Under the pieces are notes generated by a model that was given only the letters and a program-made list of their open reading frames with translations, was not told the origin of the DNA and searched no databases. A program made the position numbers and the translations under genes. Source: Endozoicomonas sp. GU-1 (GTDB lineage: Bacteria > Pseudomonadota > Gammaproteobacteria > Pseudomonadales > Endozoicomonadaceae). From it: a DNA stretch of 64,000 nucleotides. Shown here in pieces: positions 62,667-64,000 of this stretch (its first letter is position 1; every line of letters starts with the position of its first letter). Location of the stretch: the NCBI RefSeq assembly GCF_027366395.1, contig NZ_CP114771.1:4588001-4652000 (forward strand). The letters run 5' to 3'.

Positions 62667-63173
62667 ATGACAGACCAAGTATACCCAAGAACCTTTTCTC
62701 ATATCGGTATTTCTGTTCCGGATTTGGACAAGGCCGTTCAGTTTTACACCGAAGTGCTGGGCTGGTACCTGATTATGGAGCCCACCACGATTGTAGAAGA
62801 CGATAGTGCAATTGGTGAAATGTGCACCGATGTGTTTGGTGCCGGATGGCAGCACTTCCGCATTGCTCACTTATCCACAGGTGACAAGATCGGTGTTGAG
62901 ATCTTCGAATTTAAAAACCAGGAAAACCCTGAAAATAACTTCGAATACTGGAAAACCGGCATTTTCCACTTCTGCGTACAGGATCCTGATGTCGAAGGCC
63001 TGGCAGAAAAGATTGTGGCCGCAGGTGGAAAGCGGCGTATGGCAAAACCACGGTTCTACTACCCGGGTGAAAAACCATACCGCATGATCTACATGGAAGA
63101 CCCGTTTGGCAACATCCTGGAAATCTACAGCCACAGCTATGAGTTGACCTACTCAGCGGGTGCCTACAACTGA
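62667..63173 (+). CDS. VOC-family protein (glyoxalase/dioxygenase fold)
   Basis: 168 residues. The fold opens FSHIGISVPDLDKAVQFYTE; metal-ligand positions are the early histidine, WKTGIFHFCVQDPDVEGLA and the late glutamate in DPFGNILEIYSHSYEL. It could be a lactoylglutathione-lyase-like isomerase or a ring-cleavage dioxygenase; sequence alone does not decide. Divergent LysR gene suggests inducible expression. Confidence 0.9.
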   Translation: MTDQVYPRTFSHIGISVPDLDKAVQFYTEVLGWYLIMEPTTIVEDDSAIGEMCTDVFGAGWQHFRIAHLSTGDKIGVEIFEFKNQENPENNFEYWKTGIFHFCVQDPDVEGLAEKIVAAGGKRRMAKPRFYYPGEKPYRMIYMEDPFGNILEIYSHSYELTYSAGAYN

Positions 63174-63410
63174 GCAAGGATACCAGGCCTGCAAACCATA
63201 AAATGTAGTGAATACCAGATGCTCCAGCGGCATAGACCGGTGCAGCTGGCTCTGGAGTTTCAGTAAATAGGCTATCGTGTCCGGAAAAATGTCCGGTCTG
63301 AATCGCTTTCGGTAATTTTCTTGTCGGTAGGTATATATTCTTTTTGCCTTTGTGCGGAAGGTGATATAAAGTACGCCACCTGTTCAGGGCGATAAACGTT
63401 TTGAGCAAAT

Positions 63411-63501
63411 GGTGAGGTGTCCGAGTGGCTGAAGGAGCACGCCTGGAAAGTGTGTGTACGTTAATCGCGTACCGAGGGTTCGAATCCCTCCCTCACCGCC
63501 A
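63411..63501 (+). tRNA. tRNA-Ser (anticodon GGA)
   Basis: Acceptor GGTGAGG pairs with CCTCACC (63491-63497), followed by G and an encoded CCA. The anticodon loop CTGGAAA gives GGA. A long variable arm (around GTGTACGTTAATCGCGTAC) identifies the serine class, and GGTTCGAATCC is the T-arm. Confidence 0.97.
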
Positions 63502-63591
63502 TTTATCTTTTCTAACTCCTTGATTTCCCATCCTTTTATTCTACTCATTTATTCCAATTTGCCGAGGTATCCAAAAAGACCCCATTTTGCT

Positions 63592-63747
63592 TTATGGATT
63601 TGTTCTGATGGCGTCGTTTAAATGTTCTTTGCTGAATTTGGCGTACTTCATGGTCATCTTGATGTCGGAATGACCGAGGATGCTTTGCAGCGCTCGAATG
63701 TTGCTACCATTCATCATAAAGCTACTGGCGAAGATATGGTTGCATAA
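63592..63747 (-). pseudogene. Tyrosine recombinase (integrase) C-terminal remnant
   Basis: 51 codons remain: FASSFMMNGSNIRALQSILG, then HSDIKMTMKYAKFS with the nucleophile tyrosine in KYAKF. The position of the catalytic arginine (RHTFAS in intact enzymes) reads NHIFAS, and a stop codon lies just before. It sits 90 bases beyond the tRNA-Ser gene, the usual site of integrated elements; the rest of the element is gone or lies beyond the window. Confidence 0.8.
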
Positions 63748-64000
63748 CTACTTCCCGTCCAAAAACTCTACAACCCGGGCACGGCAGGGTTTGGAGGGCA
63801 AAATCAAGTTTTTTTTGACGCCTTTTTCGACCAGTTTTCGGGGGCTACAGCGGGGTTGATGTGACTTTCCTGTAAATTCAGAGCACGTCAAATCCCTGTA
63901 GGCTATGTGGCCCAAGGGCCAGAGTTTTTGGATGAGAACTAACTAACAGCTAAAAGCTCATAGCTCATACCCCACAACTTATCGAAAATAATCTTTCGTA
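63748..64000. other. Terminal region without a recognised gene
   Basis: About 250 bases after the integrase remnant with no credible ORF. TAACTAACAGCTAAAAGCTCATAGCTCATA-like short direct repeats occur near 63940-63970. Probably debris of the same integrated element. Confidence 0.4.

Overview
The window looks like a chromosomal segment of a host-associated marine gammaproteobacterium, most likely Endozoicomonas or a close relative. This rests on the housekeeping set (parE-yqiA, envC-ctpA, rnz, rmuC, thiamine genes) combined with eukaryote-like proteins (a 14-repeat ankyrin protein, a J-domain protein, a long coiled-coil protein), many insertion sequences and palindromic interspersed repeats. 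The genus is an inference; the class is fairly secure.

Bases 1-19.9 kb are accessory DNA. The left part is a defence island on the plus strand: the end of hsdM, hsdS, and a two-gene Gabija system (gajA-gajB). gajA is interrupted by an intact ISL3-type element with a perfect 8-bp target duplication; removing the element and one duplication copy restores a 576-residue reading frame. Next come a 45-residue protein, an HTH protein, and a structured RNA of about 290 nt with its own extended -10 promoter and a strong terminator. The right part (8.76-19.8 kb, all minus strand) is a Tn7-like CRISPR-associated transposon of the type I-F3 class, in the order tnsA-tnsB-tnsC-tniQ-cas8/5f-cas7f-cas6f, then a two-repeat CRISPR array with one spacer, then a second, longer TnsD-like TniQ protein. 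tnsA lies just downstream of the 3' end of parE, as Tn7 lies at glmS. This suggests two targeting routes: TnsD to the parE 3' end and Cascade-TniQ to the spacer target. cas8/5f and cas7f each carry one apparent frameshift at a homopolymer run, so the RNA-guided arm is either decaying or affected by sequence error. The defence genes are plausibly cargo of this element, whose far end is not in the window.

Bases 19.9-49.4 kb are mostly core. In order: parE, a MITE, yqiA, a LOG-family gene, an ERCC4 nuclease and a formate/nitrite channel. Then comes an envelope-glycosylation cluster (GT83 and GT2 enzymes, GtrA flippase) wrapped around a divergent two-component system. The ankyrin gene, ctpA, envC, rnz and several unknown genes follow. 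A TPP-riboswitch-controlled thiD-thiZ-thiX-thiY operon (precursor import and kinase) is next. Last is a five-gene operon (FAD oxidoreductase, DUF1365, cyclopropane synthase, DUF3833 lipoprotein, SDR) of the kind usually controlled by an ECF sigma/ChrR pair.

Bases 49.9-56.3 kb hold effector-like genes, an IS5-family element inserted exactly at a stop codon, and repeat-rich intergenic DNA. The ECF sigma factor and its ChrR anti-sigma follow at 56.4-57.6 kb, separated from their presumed target operon by this block. Then come rmuC, an IS1634/IS4-like element with a frameshifted transposase, a LysR regulator, a VOC protein, tRNA-Ser(GGA) and a degenerate integrase remnant just beyond the tRNA.

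Four non-transposase genes are broken by one-base shifts at A or G runs. Re-reading those runs is the cheapest way to learn which of these genes are truly dead.
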